From Candidatus Bipolaricaulota bacterium (lineage in GTDB: Bacteria; Bipolaricaulota; Bipolaricaulia; UBA7950; UBA9294): a DNA stretch of 36,604 nucleotides. The stretch spans positions 1 through 36,604 of the forward strand of contig RXOA01000119.1 in NCBI GenBank assembly GCA_003979035.1, in the 5' to 3' direction. Below, piece after piece: positions 26,147-34,131 of this stretch. The notes beneath the pieces are model-generated. The model saw only the letters and a list, made by a program, of their open reading frames with translations. It was not told where the DNA came from and searched no databases. The number at the start of each line of letters is the position of its first letter. Position 1 is the first letter of the stretch. The position numbers and the translations under genes were made by a program.

Positions 26147-26725
26147 ATGATGAATCGCGGTGCATCAATCCGTCTTCTCTACCGAGTTTTGATCGTCATC
26201 ATCGTCATGGCGATGGCGGCGACGCTGGTGCTGGTATCGACAGCCGTGCTGTTCCCGCTTCGCTACGAACCCAGCATCGATCACTGGGCATCGGAGCATG
26301 GCCAGCTTGATCCGTGGCTTGTCGCTGCCGTCATCCACGCGGAGAGCCGCTTCCGTCCGAATGCGGTTTCCTCGGCCGGGGCACAGGGCCTGATGCAGAT
26401 CATGCCCGCGACCGGGACATGGATCGCCGAGCAAATCGGGGTCGACGTTCCCATCGGTCTTGAAGATCCAGATACAAACATCCGCCTTGGGACTTGGTAT
26501 CTGTCTTATCTGCTGGATCGCTACGGGGGAGACCTCACCACGGCCCTTGCCGCCTACAACGCCGGCCCCTCAGCTGTCGATCGCTGGAAAGCCTCCGGCG
26601 AATCGCCGTACGATGAGACAACCACGTACGTCTCCCGTGTCCTGGACCGCCGACAAGTGTATGCATTGCTGTACGGAACGCCTTTCCTCGGCTCATTGCT
26701 TCGAACTGCGTCGACGTCTCTTTGA
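26147..26725 (+). CDS. Membrane-anchored lytic transglycosylase (SLT domain)
   Basis: This 192-aa peptidoglycan lyase has one N-terminal membrane helix (about residues 11-37) that anchors the SLT domain outside the membrane. The catalytic Glu66 lies in HAESRFRPNAVSSAGAQGLMQIMPAT, with the later DPDTNIRLGTWYLSYLLDRYGGD and ALAAYNAGPSAV blocks, all typical of the Slt70/MltC-like fold. There are two adjacent ATGs at 26147 and 26150 with no clear ribosome-binding site, so the message may be nearly leaderless or use a short leader. It resembles the small SLT proteins found in many bacteria outside the proteobacteria. It is divergent from the DUF502 gene and 64 bp upstream of acs. Confidence 0.92.
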   Translation: MMNRGASIRLLYRVLIVIIVMAMAATLVLVSTAVLFPLRYEPSIDHWASEHGQLDPWLVAAVIHAESRFRPNAVSSAGAQGLMQIMPATGTWIAEQIGVDVPIGLEDPDTNIRLGTWYLSYLLDRYGGDLTTALAAYNAGPSAVDRWKASGESPYDETTTYVSRVLDRRQVYALLYGTPFLGSLLRTASTSL

Positions 26726-26750
26726 TCCACGGGGACCGCTTGGCTAGTAT
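26722..26750 (+). promoter_or_regulatory. Candidate promoter for acs
   Basis: TTGATC (26722-26727) and TAGTAT (26745-26750) are separated by 17 bp, and each matches consensus at four of six positions. The -35 overlaps the stop codon of the transglycosylase gene. The predicted leader would be about 30 nt. Confidence 0.35.
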
Positions 26751-26789
26751 TTCGGCAACCACAATCACAATACGAAAGGTGGTCCAACC

Positions 26790-28751
26790 GTGGCGGAGTT
26801 GGTGAACTGGGTCCGAAAGGATCCTATCGAGGAGAATGTGTTCTGGCCGTCCGACGATCTCAAGGAACGTTCTTGGGTATCGGACGAATCGATCTACGAG
26901 CAGGCAAAGGCAGATCCTGAGGCTTTTTGGGCCAAACATGCCGAAGAGCTGCACTGGTTCAAGAAGTGGGACAAAGCGTATGAATTCTCGCCCCACAACT
27001 ACAAATGGTTCGGCGGCGGGAAGATCAATCTGTCCTACAACTCGCTGGATCGGCATATCAAAGAAGGGCGCGGCGATCGGATTGCACTGATTTGGGAGCC
27101 CGAGCCGATCAATGAGCCTGCTTTGAAGCTCACGTACAGTGAATTGCACAAGCGCGTCTGCAAATTCGCAAACGCACTCAAGGAACTTGGAGTCAGGAAG
27201 GGCGATTCCATCGGAATCTACCTTCCCATGATTCCCGAAGCCGTGATCGCGATGCAGGCGTGTGCTCGAATTGGAGCGCCGCACAGCGTGGTTTTTTCGG
27301 CCTTCTCACCGGAGTCGCTTCGCGATCGAATGATCGATGCCAAAGCCAAGGTGGTCATCACCGCTGACGGGTACTACCGGCGAGGAAAGGCCATCCGGCT
27401 CAAGCAGAACGCCGACAACGGCACCGCAGGCACGCCGGTAGAGAAGCTCATCGTTGTGAAGCGCCTTCAGGAAGACACGCCGATGACCCCCGGCCGCGAT
27501 CTCTGGTACCACGACGTGGTCGCCGACCAGCCGGAAACTTGCCCCGCGGAGGAGATGGATTCCGAAGACCTTTCGTTCCTTCTCTACACGTCGGGCACGA
27601 CCGGCAAGCCGAAGGGGATCATGCATACGACCGGCGGGTATGCCGTTCAAGCCCACTTGACGGCCAAGTGGAATTTCGACCTTCATGAAGGCGATGTCTA
27701 CTGGTGCACGGCGGATGTCGGTTGGATCACGGGTCACACCTACATCAACTACGGTCCGCTGATGAACGGCGTCACCACGTTGGTGTACGAAGGATCGCCG
27801 GATACGCCGGACTACGGTCGATTCTGGTCGATCATCGAAAAGCACAAAGTCACGCAGCTGTATACCGCTCCTACGGCGATCCGCATGTTCGTCAAGCAGG
27901 GTGACGACTGGCCGAACAAGCATGATCTCTCTTCACTGCGCCTTCTTGGGACCGTGGGCGAGCCGATCAATGTGGATGCCTGGCTCTGGTATTTCAACGT
28001 CATCGGCGGCGGTCGCTGCCCGATCATCGATACTTGGTGGCAGACGGAAACCGGGGCCAACATGGTCAACAGCCTCCCCGGAATCGGCCCGTTTGTTCCC
28101 ACGGTCGCCGGGCGATCATTCCCTGGGATTCTTGGCCACATTCTCGACTCCGGCGGATCTCCGGTTCCGGCAGGCGAGGGCGGCTATCTTGCGATCTACA
28201 GCCCATTCCCCCCGGCGCTAACCCGAGGGATCTATGGCGATATGGAACGTTTCGCCAAGCAGTACTTCGCCGAGTACGGTCCAGAACGCTACTTCACCAG
28301 TGATGGTGCTCGCATGGACGAAGCAGGCAACATTCGCATCACCGGTCGCGTGGACGATGTGATGAACGTTGCCGGTCATCGACTGGCGACCGCTGAAGTG
28401 GAGAGCGCGTTGGCGCAGAACGACAAGGTCAGCGAAGTCGCTGTTGTGTCGCGCCCTCACGACCTCAAGGGAGAAGTCCCCGTTGCGTTCGTGCTGCTCC
28501 GCGCTGGCGTCGAGCCCTCCGAAGACATCCGCAAGGAGCTGATGGCGACGGTCAATTCGGTCATCGGTCCGACGGGCCGTCCCGACGAAATCGTCTTTGC
28601 TCACGATGTTCCCAAGACTCGCAGCGGCAAGATCATGCGCCGCGTACTCAAGGCGCTGGTGCGCAACGAGCCTGTCGGGGATCTGACGACACTCCAGAAC
28701 CCCGAGAGCGTGGAGCATCTCAAAGATCAGGTCGGTTACGGAGAATCGTAA
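26790..28751 (+). CDS. acs: Acetyl-CoA synthetase (AMP-forming), GTG start
   Basis: This 653-aa enzyme activates acetate with ATP and CoA through acetyl-AMP. The P-loop YTSGTTGKPKG is at 266-276, TWWQTETG at 415-422 carries the Trp that limits the acyl pocket to short chains, and KTRSGKIMRR (609-618) holds Lys614, the conserved adenylation lysine that is acetylated in regulated Acs proteins. The N-terminal ACAS domain (WFKKWDKAYEF...FGGGKINLSYNSLDRH) is complete. The start is GTG at 26790 with AAAGGTGG 7 nt upstream. A strong terminator follows. The neighbouring OFA transporter gene suggests monocarboxylate uptake; the accAD genes nearby consume acetyl-CoA. Confidence 0.97.
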   Translation: MAELVNWVRKDPIEENVFWPSDDLKERSWVSDESIYEQAKADPEAFWAKHAEELHWFKKWDKAYEFSPHNYKWFGGGKINLSYNSLDRHIKEGRGDRIALIWEPEPINEPALKLTYSELHKRVCKFANALKELGVRKGDSIGIYLPMIPEAVIAMQACARIGAPHSVVFSAFSPESLRDRMIDAKAKVVITADGYYRRGKAIRLKQNADNGTAGTPVEKLIVVKRLQEDTPMTPGRDLWYHDVVADQPETCPAEEMDSEDLSFLLYTSGTTGKPKGIMHTTGGYAVQAHLTAKWNFDLHEGDVYWCTADVGWITGHTYINYGPLMNGVTTLVYEGSPDTPDYGRFWSIIEKHKVTQLYTAPTAIRMFVKQGDDWPNKHDLSSLRLLGTVGEPINVDAWLWYFNVIGGGRCPIIDTWWQTETGANMVNSLPGIGPFVPTVAGRSFPGILGHILDSGGSPVPAGEGGYLAIYSPFPPALTRGIYGDMERFAKQYFAEYGPERYFTSDGARMDEAGNIRITGRVDDVMNVAGHRLATAEVESALAQNDKVSEVAVVSRPHDLKGEVPVAFVLLRAGVEPSEDIRKELMATVNSVIGPTGRPDEIVFAHDVPKTRSGKIMRRVLKALVRNEPVGDLTTLQNPESVEHLKDQVGYGES

Positions 28752-28797
28752 TCAACGTGTGTCTGCTGATGTCATCGCAAGATACAGTCTGAATCAG

Positions 28798-28827
28798 AAC
28801 GGGGGTGGCACAATCCGCCCCCGTTTT
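28798..28827 (+). terminator. Rho-independent terminator after acs
   Basis: AACGGGGGTGG pairs with CCGCCCCCGTT (11 bp, one G-U pair) around the loop CACAAT and is followed by TT. It lies 47 bp after the acs stop codon and about 20 bp before the start of the next gene, so the transporter gene would need its own promoter or read-through. Confidence 0.75.
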
Positions 28828-28847
28828 GCCGTGGTGGAGGTGCAAGG

Positions 28848-30116
28848 ATGGCGGAAACAAGAATCGCCGGCATGAATGCCGAGAGCGGACGCTGGCTGTA
28901 TGTGGCGATCGGCCTGTTGATGAACCTTTGTCTGGGGGCGGTCTACGCATTTAGCGTGTTCCGACTCCCCCTGGAATCGACCTGGGGAATCAGTGCGACC
29001 CAAAGCGGATTGCCGTTCATGGTGTTCCTCGCCATGTTCGCGCTGTTCATGGCGCTCGCCGGCGGCCTTGTCGGCCGGTGGGGAGCAAGAAAAACGGCGC
29101 TGCTCGGCGGCGTTCTTGTCGGCGCAGGGTGGATCCTATCCGGGTTCGCAACCAACATCGCTCTGCTGACCGTTTTCTACGGGGGGATCGCGGGCGCCGG
29201 CGTAGGAATTATCTACGGGTGTCCGATCGCCGTCTCCGCGAAATGGTTCCCCGACAAGAAAGGCATCGCCGTAGGATTGACCGTGATGGGATTCGGTCTG
29301 TCCGCTCTGATCATGGTCCCGCTGATGACGCGTATGATCAACAACCCGGCGGTCGGAGCGCTGGGAACGTTCAAGTATCTCGGGATTGCGTTCTTGGCCG
29401 TGCTGGTCCTGCTCTCGCTTCCTCTTCGCATGCCCGCAGCCGATTGGAGGCCGCGAGGATGGACGGGCGGGGGCGCAGGCGGAGACGCAGCCGGTGTCGA
29501 TATTGACCGCAAGCAAATGGTGCGTACGAGTACGTTCTACGCGCTGTGGGGGACCTATGCCATCGGCTGCCTTGCCGGATTGATGGCGATCGGGATCGCC
29601 AAGCCGTTCGGAGAAGAGATCCTGCGGGCAGCTGGATACGGCGACGTCCGAATGCAGAGCCTACTCACGACGATGGTGGCTCTGTTTGCTGTCTTCAACG
29701 GCGTGGGCAGACCGCTTTTCGGGTGGCTGACCGACAAGTTGAATCCGCGGCGCACCGCAGTATTGTCGTTCGTCCTGATTCTGGTCGCATCGGCGCTGCT
29801 GTATCTTCTTGGCAACGCAAGCCCTGTGCTGTACTTCATTGCATTCGCAGTTCTGTATCTCAACCTCGGCGGGTGGCTTGCCATCGCGCCCACAGCAACG
29901 GCGACGTTGTTCGGAACGACCCACTACGGCAAGAACTACGGGCTTGTCTTCACGTCGTACGGCGTCGGCGCTATCGCGGGAATGCTCCTCTCCGGTGTCA
30001 TCAAGGACGCCACGGGGGCCTATCTTCCGGTGTTCCTTCCGGTCATGGCCCTTGCCGCCTTCGGGGCGATCGTGGCATGGTTGGGGCTGAAGCCGGTACG
30101 AGCCGCGAGTCGGTAG
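28848..30116 (+). CDS. OFA-family MFS transporter (oxalate/formate antiporter-like)
   Basis: This 422-aa protein has about 12 membrane segments. It matches the OFA family of the major facilitators: NLCLGAVYAFSVFRLPLESTWG (an early helix block), a GLVGRWGARKTALLGGVLVG loop, GGIAGAGVGIIYGCPIAVSAKWFPDKKGIAVGLTVMGFG (seen in pieces), and GRPLFGWLTDKLNPRRTA in the second half. The family moves oxalate, formate, lactate, acetate or related monocarboxylates. Location next to acs makes acetate or another short acid plausible. GGAGGTGCAAGG precedes the ATG. A glycine-rich linker (WTGGGAGGDAAGVD) sits in the central loop. Confidence 0.9.
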   Translation: MAETRIAGMNAESGRWLYVAIGLLMNLCLGAVYAFSVFRLPLESTWGISATQSGLPFMVFLAMFALFMALAGGLVGRWGARKTALLGGVLVGAGWILSGFATNIALLTVFYGGIAGAGVGIIYGCPIAVSAKWFPDKKGIAVGLTVMGFGLSALIMVPLMTRMINNPAVGALGTFKYLGIAFLAVLVLLSLPLRMPAADWRPRGWTGGGAGGDAAGVDIDRKQMVRTSTFYALWGTYAIGCLAGLMAIGIAKPFGEEILRAAGYGDVRMQSLLTTMVALFAVFNGVGRPLFGWLTDKLNPRRTAVLSFVLILVASALLYLLGNASPVLYFIAFAVLYLNLGGWLAIAPTATATLFGTTHYGKNYGLVFTSYGVGAIAGMLLSGVIKDATGAYLPVFLPVMALAAFGAIVAWLGLKPVRAASR

Positions 30117-30136
30117 TTCGAGAGAAGGTCGTGCGG

Positions 30137-30186
30137 AGAGCAGTCGGCCCGCTTCCGGTCCATGGAGTTGATTGGCCGACTGCTCT
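30137..30186 (+). terminator. 13-bp inverted repeat after the OFA transporter gene
   Basis: AGAGCAGTCGGCC is repeated inverted as GGCCGACTGCTCT with 24 bases between, followed by GTTCTC. It starts 21 bp beyond the transporter stop codon and ends 40 bp before the oligoribonuclease gene. The long loop and broken T run make it a moderate terminator candidate. Confidence 0.5.
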
Positions 30187-30225
30187 GTTCTCGCGTACGC
30201 TTGCACCTCGGAATAAGGAGAGGAC

Positions 30226-30810
30226 ATGGAAGAAGGCGACCGTTCGAGGTCCAGCCGACTTGTTTGGATCGACCTGGAGACGACCGGGCTTCACCCGGAT
30301 CGAGATGTCATCCTGGAAATCGCAACAATTGTCACTGACAAAGATCTATCCTTGGTTGCCACTGGGCCATGCCTCGTCGTTCATCAGCCCGGAGAGATCC
30401 TCAACGCGATGGACCCTTGGGGCAAGAAGCAGCACGAAGACTCCGGCCTGCTCCAGGAGGTCCGGCAATCGACGCTGTCTACAAGCGATGCCGAAGCGCA
30501 GACGCTCGCCTTCCTGCGCAAACATGGCGCAGCTCAAAGCAACCCTCTGTGCGGCAATTCGATTTGCTTCGATCGTCGTTTCCTCATCCGACATATGCCA
30601 CAGATCGATGCGTACCTCAACTATCGCCATGTGGATGTCAGTTCGATCAAGGAGTTGGTCGCACGATGGTACCCCGAACTCAGCCGATCGATGAGCAATG
30701 AGAAAGCTTCCGCTCACCGCGCGCTGCAGGACATCCAGGAGTCGATCACCGAGTTGCGAACCTATCGGCAGATGATCTTTCGAGAGAAGCTCAATGGACA
30801 CGCTGCCTGA
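30226..30810 (+). CDS. orn: Oligoribonuclease (DEDDh 3'-5' exonuclease)
   Basis: This 194-aa exonuclease degrades very short RNAs, including pGpG from c-di-GMP turnover. The DEDDh residues are visible: D16 and E18 in WIDLETTGL, an Asp in GNSICFDRRFL, and His and Asp in HRALQDIQES. The usual Orn block is GNSIxxDRRFL, so ICF instead of IGQ is a mild deviation. The length is slightly above the roughly 180-aa norm because of a short polar N-terminal extension (MEEGDRSRSS). AAGGAGAGGAC precedes the ATG. The 3' end overlaps the next gene by 17 bp, which suggests co-expression. Confidence 0.93.
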   Translation: MEEGDRSRSSRLVWIDLETTGLHPDRDVILEIATIVTDKDLSLVATGPCLVVHQPGEILNAMDPWGKKQHEDSGLLQEVRQSTLSTSDAEAQTLAFLRKHGAAQSNPLCGNSICFDRRFLIRHMPQIDAYLNYRHVDVSSIKELVARWYPELSRSMSNEKASAHRALQDIQESITELRTYRQMIFREKLNGHAA

Positions 30811-31798
30811 ATGGAGTGATGTGCTGTCCGCCACGCGGATTCTTGACGGAATCGCGCACCGGACACCGGTGCTCACGTGTCGGACCTTGGACCACCTCAC
30901 GGGGGCGCACGTCTTCCTAAAATGCGAAAACTTCCAGCGAACCGGATCGTTCAAGTTCCGCGGTGCATTCACGGCGGTTCGCTCACTGGACGCCAAGCAG
31001 CGACGGCATGGCGTGATCACGCACTCCAGCGGTAATTTCGCTCAAGCGCTCGCTCTTGCCGCACGACTGGAGGGGATCACGGCAACCGTGATCATGCCGG
31101 AAGACTCGACACCGGCCAAGCTGCGCGCATCCCGTGGCTACGGAGCGCGCGTGATTCTGTGCAAGCCGGTGCAGGCATCCCGTGTGGAGGCCACGCGACG
31201 CGAGCAACAGAAATCCGGGGCCACGTTCGTGGATTCCCACGATGATGCCAGGATCATTGCCGGGCAAGGAACTGCCGTTTTCGAGCTTGTCGAGCAGATC
31301 CAATCCACCGAAGCCACACGGGACCACAGGTCAGCGTCTCCGCTCGATGTCGTTCTTGCCCCCGTTGGGGGCGGAGGATTGCTCGCCGGAACAGCGATCG
31401 CGGCAAAGCATCTCTGTCCGGCATTACGGGTGATCGGCTGCGAACCGAGCGCGGCGGATGACGCATTCCGTTCGCTGCAGGAAGGGCGGCGAATTGTCGA
31501 TTTCGTCCCTCGGACAATCGCCGATGGGCTTCGTACCCCGCTGGGCGAAATGAACTTCGCCGTTATTCGCAGCCTTGTCGACGAGATCATCACCGTTTCC
31601 GAGGCGGAAATCGTCGGCGCGATGCGCTGGGCTTGGGAGCGACTGAAAGTCATCATCGAACCGTCAAGTGCCGTCGCTCTCGCCCCGCTGCTCGCACGCA
31701 CTTCGCGGTTCCAGGGGGATCGAGTCGGCGTCGTCTTGAGTGGCGGCAATGTCGACCTCGATCCCTTCTTCGCGACAATGCCCGGCCCGTATCCGTAG
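30794..31798 (+). CDS. PLP-dependent threonine/serine ammonia-lyase (or serine racemase-like)
   Basis: This 334-aa fold-type II PLP enzyme carries the lysine for the Schiff base, K54, in GSFKFRGA, the substrate loop THSSGNFAQALA, the phosphate-binding PVGGGGLLAGTAIA and the C-terminal IEPSSAVALAPLL and LSGGNVDLD. It has no ACT regulatory domain, so it is of the short catabolic type. Threonine ammonia-lyase (to 2-oxobutyrate), serine ammonia-lyase (to pyruvate), serine racemase and hydroxyaspartate ammonia-lyase all share these motifs; I cannot choose between them. It overlaps orn by 17 bp. The ribosome-binding site (AGAGAAG) is weak, so translation may be coupled. Confidence 0.88.
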   Translation: MDTLPEWSDVLSATRILDGIAHRTPVLTCRTLDHLTGAHVFLKCENFQRTGSFKFRGAFTAVRSLDAKQRRHGVITHSSGNFAQALALAARLEGITATVIMPEDSTPAKLRASRGYGARVILCKPVQASRVEATRREQQKSGATFVDSHDDARIIAGQGTAVFELVEQIQSTEATRDHRSASPLDVVLAPVGGGGLLAGTAIAAKHLCPALRVIGCEPSAADDAFRSLQEGRRIVDFVPRTIADGLRTPLGEMNFAVIRSLVDEIITVSEAEIVGAMRWAWERLKVIIEPSSAVALAPLLARTSRFQGDRVGVVLSGGNVDLDPFFATMPGPYP

Positions 31799-31939
31799 CG
31801 ATCAACCGCTCCGTCGTCGCTTCGATGACGCGTCGTTCGCTTCGCATTTCCGATTGCGACTCCCGATCAGGGGCAGGAGCCGAACCGTCGCTTCCTTCCT
31901 CCACGCGATTCCGGTACGGTAGTTCGGGAGCGTGAGACC

Positions 31940-32911
31940 ATGGCCAGGACATTCGCGAAACCGATTGTATTCTTCAGTCATTGTCTGGGATTCGAAGCCT
32001 GTCGCTACAATGGAGCGATCATCCATGAGCCGGCGCTGGAGCAGATAAAGCCATTCCTCTCGATTGAATCGGCCTGTCCGGAGATGGCGATCGGCCTCGG
32101 CGTGCCCCGCTCCCCACTGCGGCTGGTCGAAACGGATCAAGGGGTACGGCTGGTGCAACCAGAGACAGATCGGGACGTCACAGATGCGATGATCTCGTTT
32201 TCGCGCCGTCTTCTGGACGAACTCCGTCCGGTGGACGGCGTCGTGTTCAAGTGGGGTTCACCATCGTGCGGTCCGCGCGAAGTCAGACGGTATTCGAGCC
32301 CCAAGCGCGGTGCATCGTTCACCAAGGGACAGGGGCTGTTCGCGCAATTGCTGTCCGTGGCGCAGCCATCCGTTCCAATTGAAGACGAGGGGCGCCTGAA
32401 GAACTTCGAGATCCGCGAGCATTTCCTCACCCGGCTGTTTGCCGGTTCCGCCCTGCGTCTGGTAGGAGAAGCCGGAGACCTGTCGTCGCTCGTCGCCTTC
32501 CACGCCGAGCACAAGCTGTTGCTGATGGCCTACAACCAGCAGAAGATGCGCGAGCTGGGACGGATCGTCGCATCCGCCCGAAAGGCCGGGTTCAAGGATG
32601 CCTTCGACCGCTATCGTCAGCTGTTCATGGAGGCCCTGTCCCGCACTCCCCGACAAGCGGCCAACATCAATGTTCTGATGCATGCCCTGGGCTACTTCTC
32701 CGATCAGCTGTCCCCGAATGAGAAAGGATTCTTCCTCGACACCCTCGAAGCATATCGGAATCGTCGAGTCTGCCTTAGCGCGGCAACCCGCGTCATGCAG
32801 TCTTGGATTGTACGGTTCCAAGAGCCGTACTTGGCGTCACAAGCCTACTTCGAGCCGTTTCCCGCCGCATTGGTGGACACGCTTGATTCCGGCAAGGGAC
32901 GCGCTCTCTAG
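31940..32911 (+). CDS. DUF523-DUF1722 two-domain protein (YbgA-like)
   Basis: This 323-aa protein has an N-terminal DUF523 domain with Cys15, Cys21 and Cys46 in SHCLGFEACRYNG and SACPEMAIGLG, and WGSPSCG with Cys110, the four-cysteine pattern suggestive of metal or Fe-S binding. It is followed by a C-terminal DUF1722 domain (FHAEHKLLLMAYNQQKMRELG). The same fusion is known as YbgA in enterobacteria; its function is not firmly established. The start is supported by GGGAGCGTGAGACC. The 141-bp gap before it holds no visible gene. DUF1722 is linked to photolyase genes in some genomes, but none is seen here. Confidence 0.85.
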   Translation: MARTFAKPIVFFSHCLGFEACRYNGAIIHEPALEQIKPFLSIESACPEMAIGLGVPRSPLRLVETDQGVRLVQPETDRDVTDAMISFSRRLLDELRPVDGVVFKWGSPSCGPREVRRYSSPKRGASFTKGQGLFAQLLSVAQPSVPIEDEGRLKNFEIREHFLTRLFAGSALRLVGEAGDLSSLVAFHAEHKLLLMAYNQQKMRELGRIVASARKAGFKDAFDRYRQLFMEALSRTPRQAANINVLMHALGYFSDQLSPNEKGFFLDTLEAYRNRRVCLSAATRVMQSWIVRFQEPYLASQAYFEPFPAALVDTLDSGKGRAL

Positions 32912-33015
32912 CAGGCAATCCCGACTCCGCGCTCCCCGTCGGTGCCACCTCGGTGTGGGAACGATCATCTCTTGTGTCGTCGCGCTTCAATCTCCGCTCC
33001 ATCGGAGGCCTCACG

Positions 33016-33021
33016 TATAAT
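33016..33021 (+). promoter_or_regulatory. Candidate -10 box for the PDZ protein gene
   Basis: A perfect TATAAT lies 84 bp upstream of the ATG at 33105, but no good -35 is seen at 16-18 bp. The rest of the 193-bp gap (32912-33104) shows nothing else I can name. AGGGGG immediately before the ATG is a good ribosome-binding site. Confidence 0.4.
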
Positions 33022-33104
33022 GGCTCCACCGGACAGAGGAGACGACGGGCCAACATGGCTACCATCGGTTCGCCCGGTACAGGATCGGAACGACAGGGGG
33101 ATTC

Positions 33105-34094
33105 ATGAGATACCGAAATCGATTGCTGATCATCCTCGCGCTTGTTGCGGCGCTTGCGGCGGTTCAGGGAACGGCGACGCTCGGCGCGGCAACGGGCAGA
33201 TACATCTCCGTAGAGATTGAAGTCTTTGCGCCTTGGGGGTTTCTCGGTCTCGGGACTTGGCAACCGCTTTCCGAGTCTCTCCAGCGATACAGCACGTTCT
33301 CTCTTCCGGCCGAGGAAGCCAATGCCGTGGGCGAAGCAGTCGTCCGCATCGCGTCCGTGAATCCATCTGCTTGGCCTCAGGTCTTGCTTTCGGGGGATCC
33401 CCGCGGCCACGCGTGGGTGTACGGAATCAATCCCGAGCTGGGCACGGCCTACCGCCTACGAGTCATCAACAACACCCCGGCTCGAGTGGGAGTTGTCGTC
33501 GAGATCGACGGACTGAATACGCTGGGGAGCGATTGGATTGCGCAAACATCGGATGACAGGATGTGGATTCTTGCCCCGCAAGGGGCGATGGTCATCTCCG
33601 GATGGCAGGTCTCCAGCCAGGAAGCGCTGGAATTTCGATTCGGCGTTCCCAGCCACACCCACTCTCCGCTCATCGAGCGGCGCGGCCAGATCACCGCCTA
33701 CGCCTACCTGGAAGCCGAGCGCGCGGGAGAACGGGCAACCGAGGCCGGGGCAGTCATTGATCAGCCCGTTCGATACGTCGACTTCTCTCCGCTGACCGAA
33801 CGTGCGGTCGAGACGATTTCAATCCGCTACGGGGCCGGCAACGCCTACTTGGGAGTCGGATGCTCTGAAACGTCGGGGACCGGCATTCGGGTCGATTCCG
33901 TGGATCCCGGCAGTCCGGCCGAACTGTACGGCTTGCGCCCTGATGATGTCATCACGTACGTCAACACCGTCCCCGTCTCAAGCTGCCAGCAGCTCTCAGA
34001 CCTGCTCGCCGCACGCCATTCCGGGGACCGCATTGTGCTCAAACTCCACCGGGAGGGACAGAGCTTCCTCGTCGCAGTGGAATTGGGGGACTGA
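33105..34094 (+). CDS. Secreted PDZ-domain protein of unknown function
   Basis: This 329-aa protein has an N-terminal signal peptide (MRYRNRLLIILALVAALAAVQGTATLGAA) and a C-terminal PDZ domain from about residue 246 (AYLGVGCSETSGTGIRVDSV, PGSPAELYGLRPDDVITYVN). The middle (about 30-240) reads like beta-sandwich segments (YRLRVINNTPARVGVVVEIDG, LEFRFGVPSHTHSPLIE) and shows no protease triad, so it is not an HtrA-type enzyme. It may be a periplasmic or surface adaptor binding C-terminal peptides. The gene is convergent with the PKD-metacaspase gene, with 37 bp between stops. A two-Cys pair near the PDZ (C in GVGCSE, C in SSCQQL) could form a disulfide. Confidence 0.75.
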   Translation: MRYRNRLLIILALVAALAAVQGTATLGAATGRYISVEIEVFAPWGFLGLGTWQPLSESLQRYSTFSLPAEEANAVGEAVVRIASVNPSAWPQVLLSGDPRGHAWVYGINPELGTAYRLRVINNTPARVGVVVEIDGLNTLGSDWIAQTSDDRMWILAPQGAMVISGWQVSSQEALEFRFGVPSHTHSPLIERRGQITAYAYLEAERAGERATEAGAVIDQPVRYVDFSPLTERAVETISIRYGAGNAYLGVGCSETSGTGIRVDSVDPGSPAELYGLRPDDVITYVNTVPVSSCQQLSDLLAARHSGDRIVLKLHREGQSFLVAVELGD

Positions 34095-34131
34095 GGACAA
34101 GCCCGCTGACCACGCTTCCGAAGAGCTGCGA

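Noticed and set aside
29546-30694. 382-aa plus-strand ORF
   Set aside because: It is an out-of-frame shadow across the OFA transporter and orn genes, both of which are well supported in the other frames.
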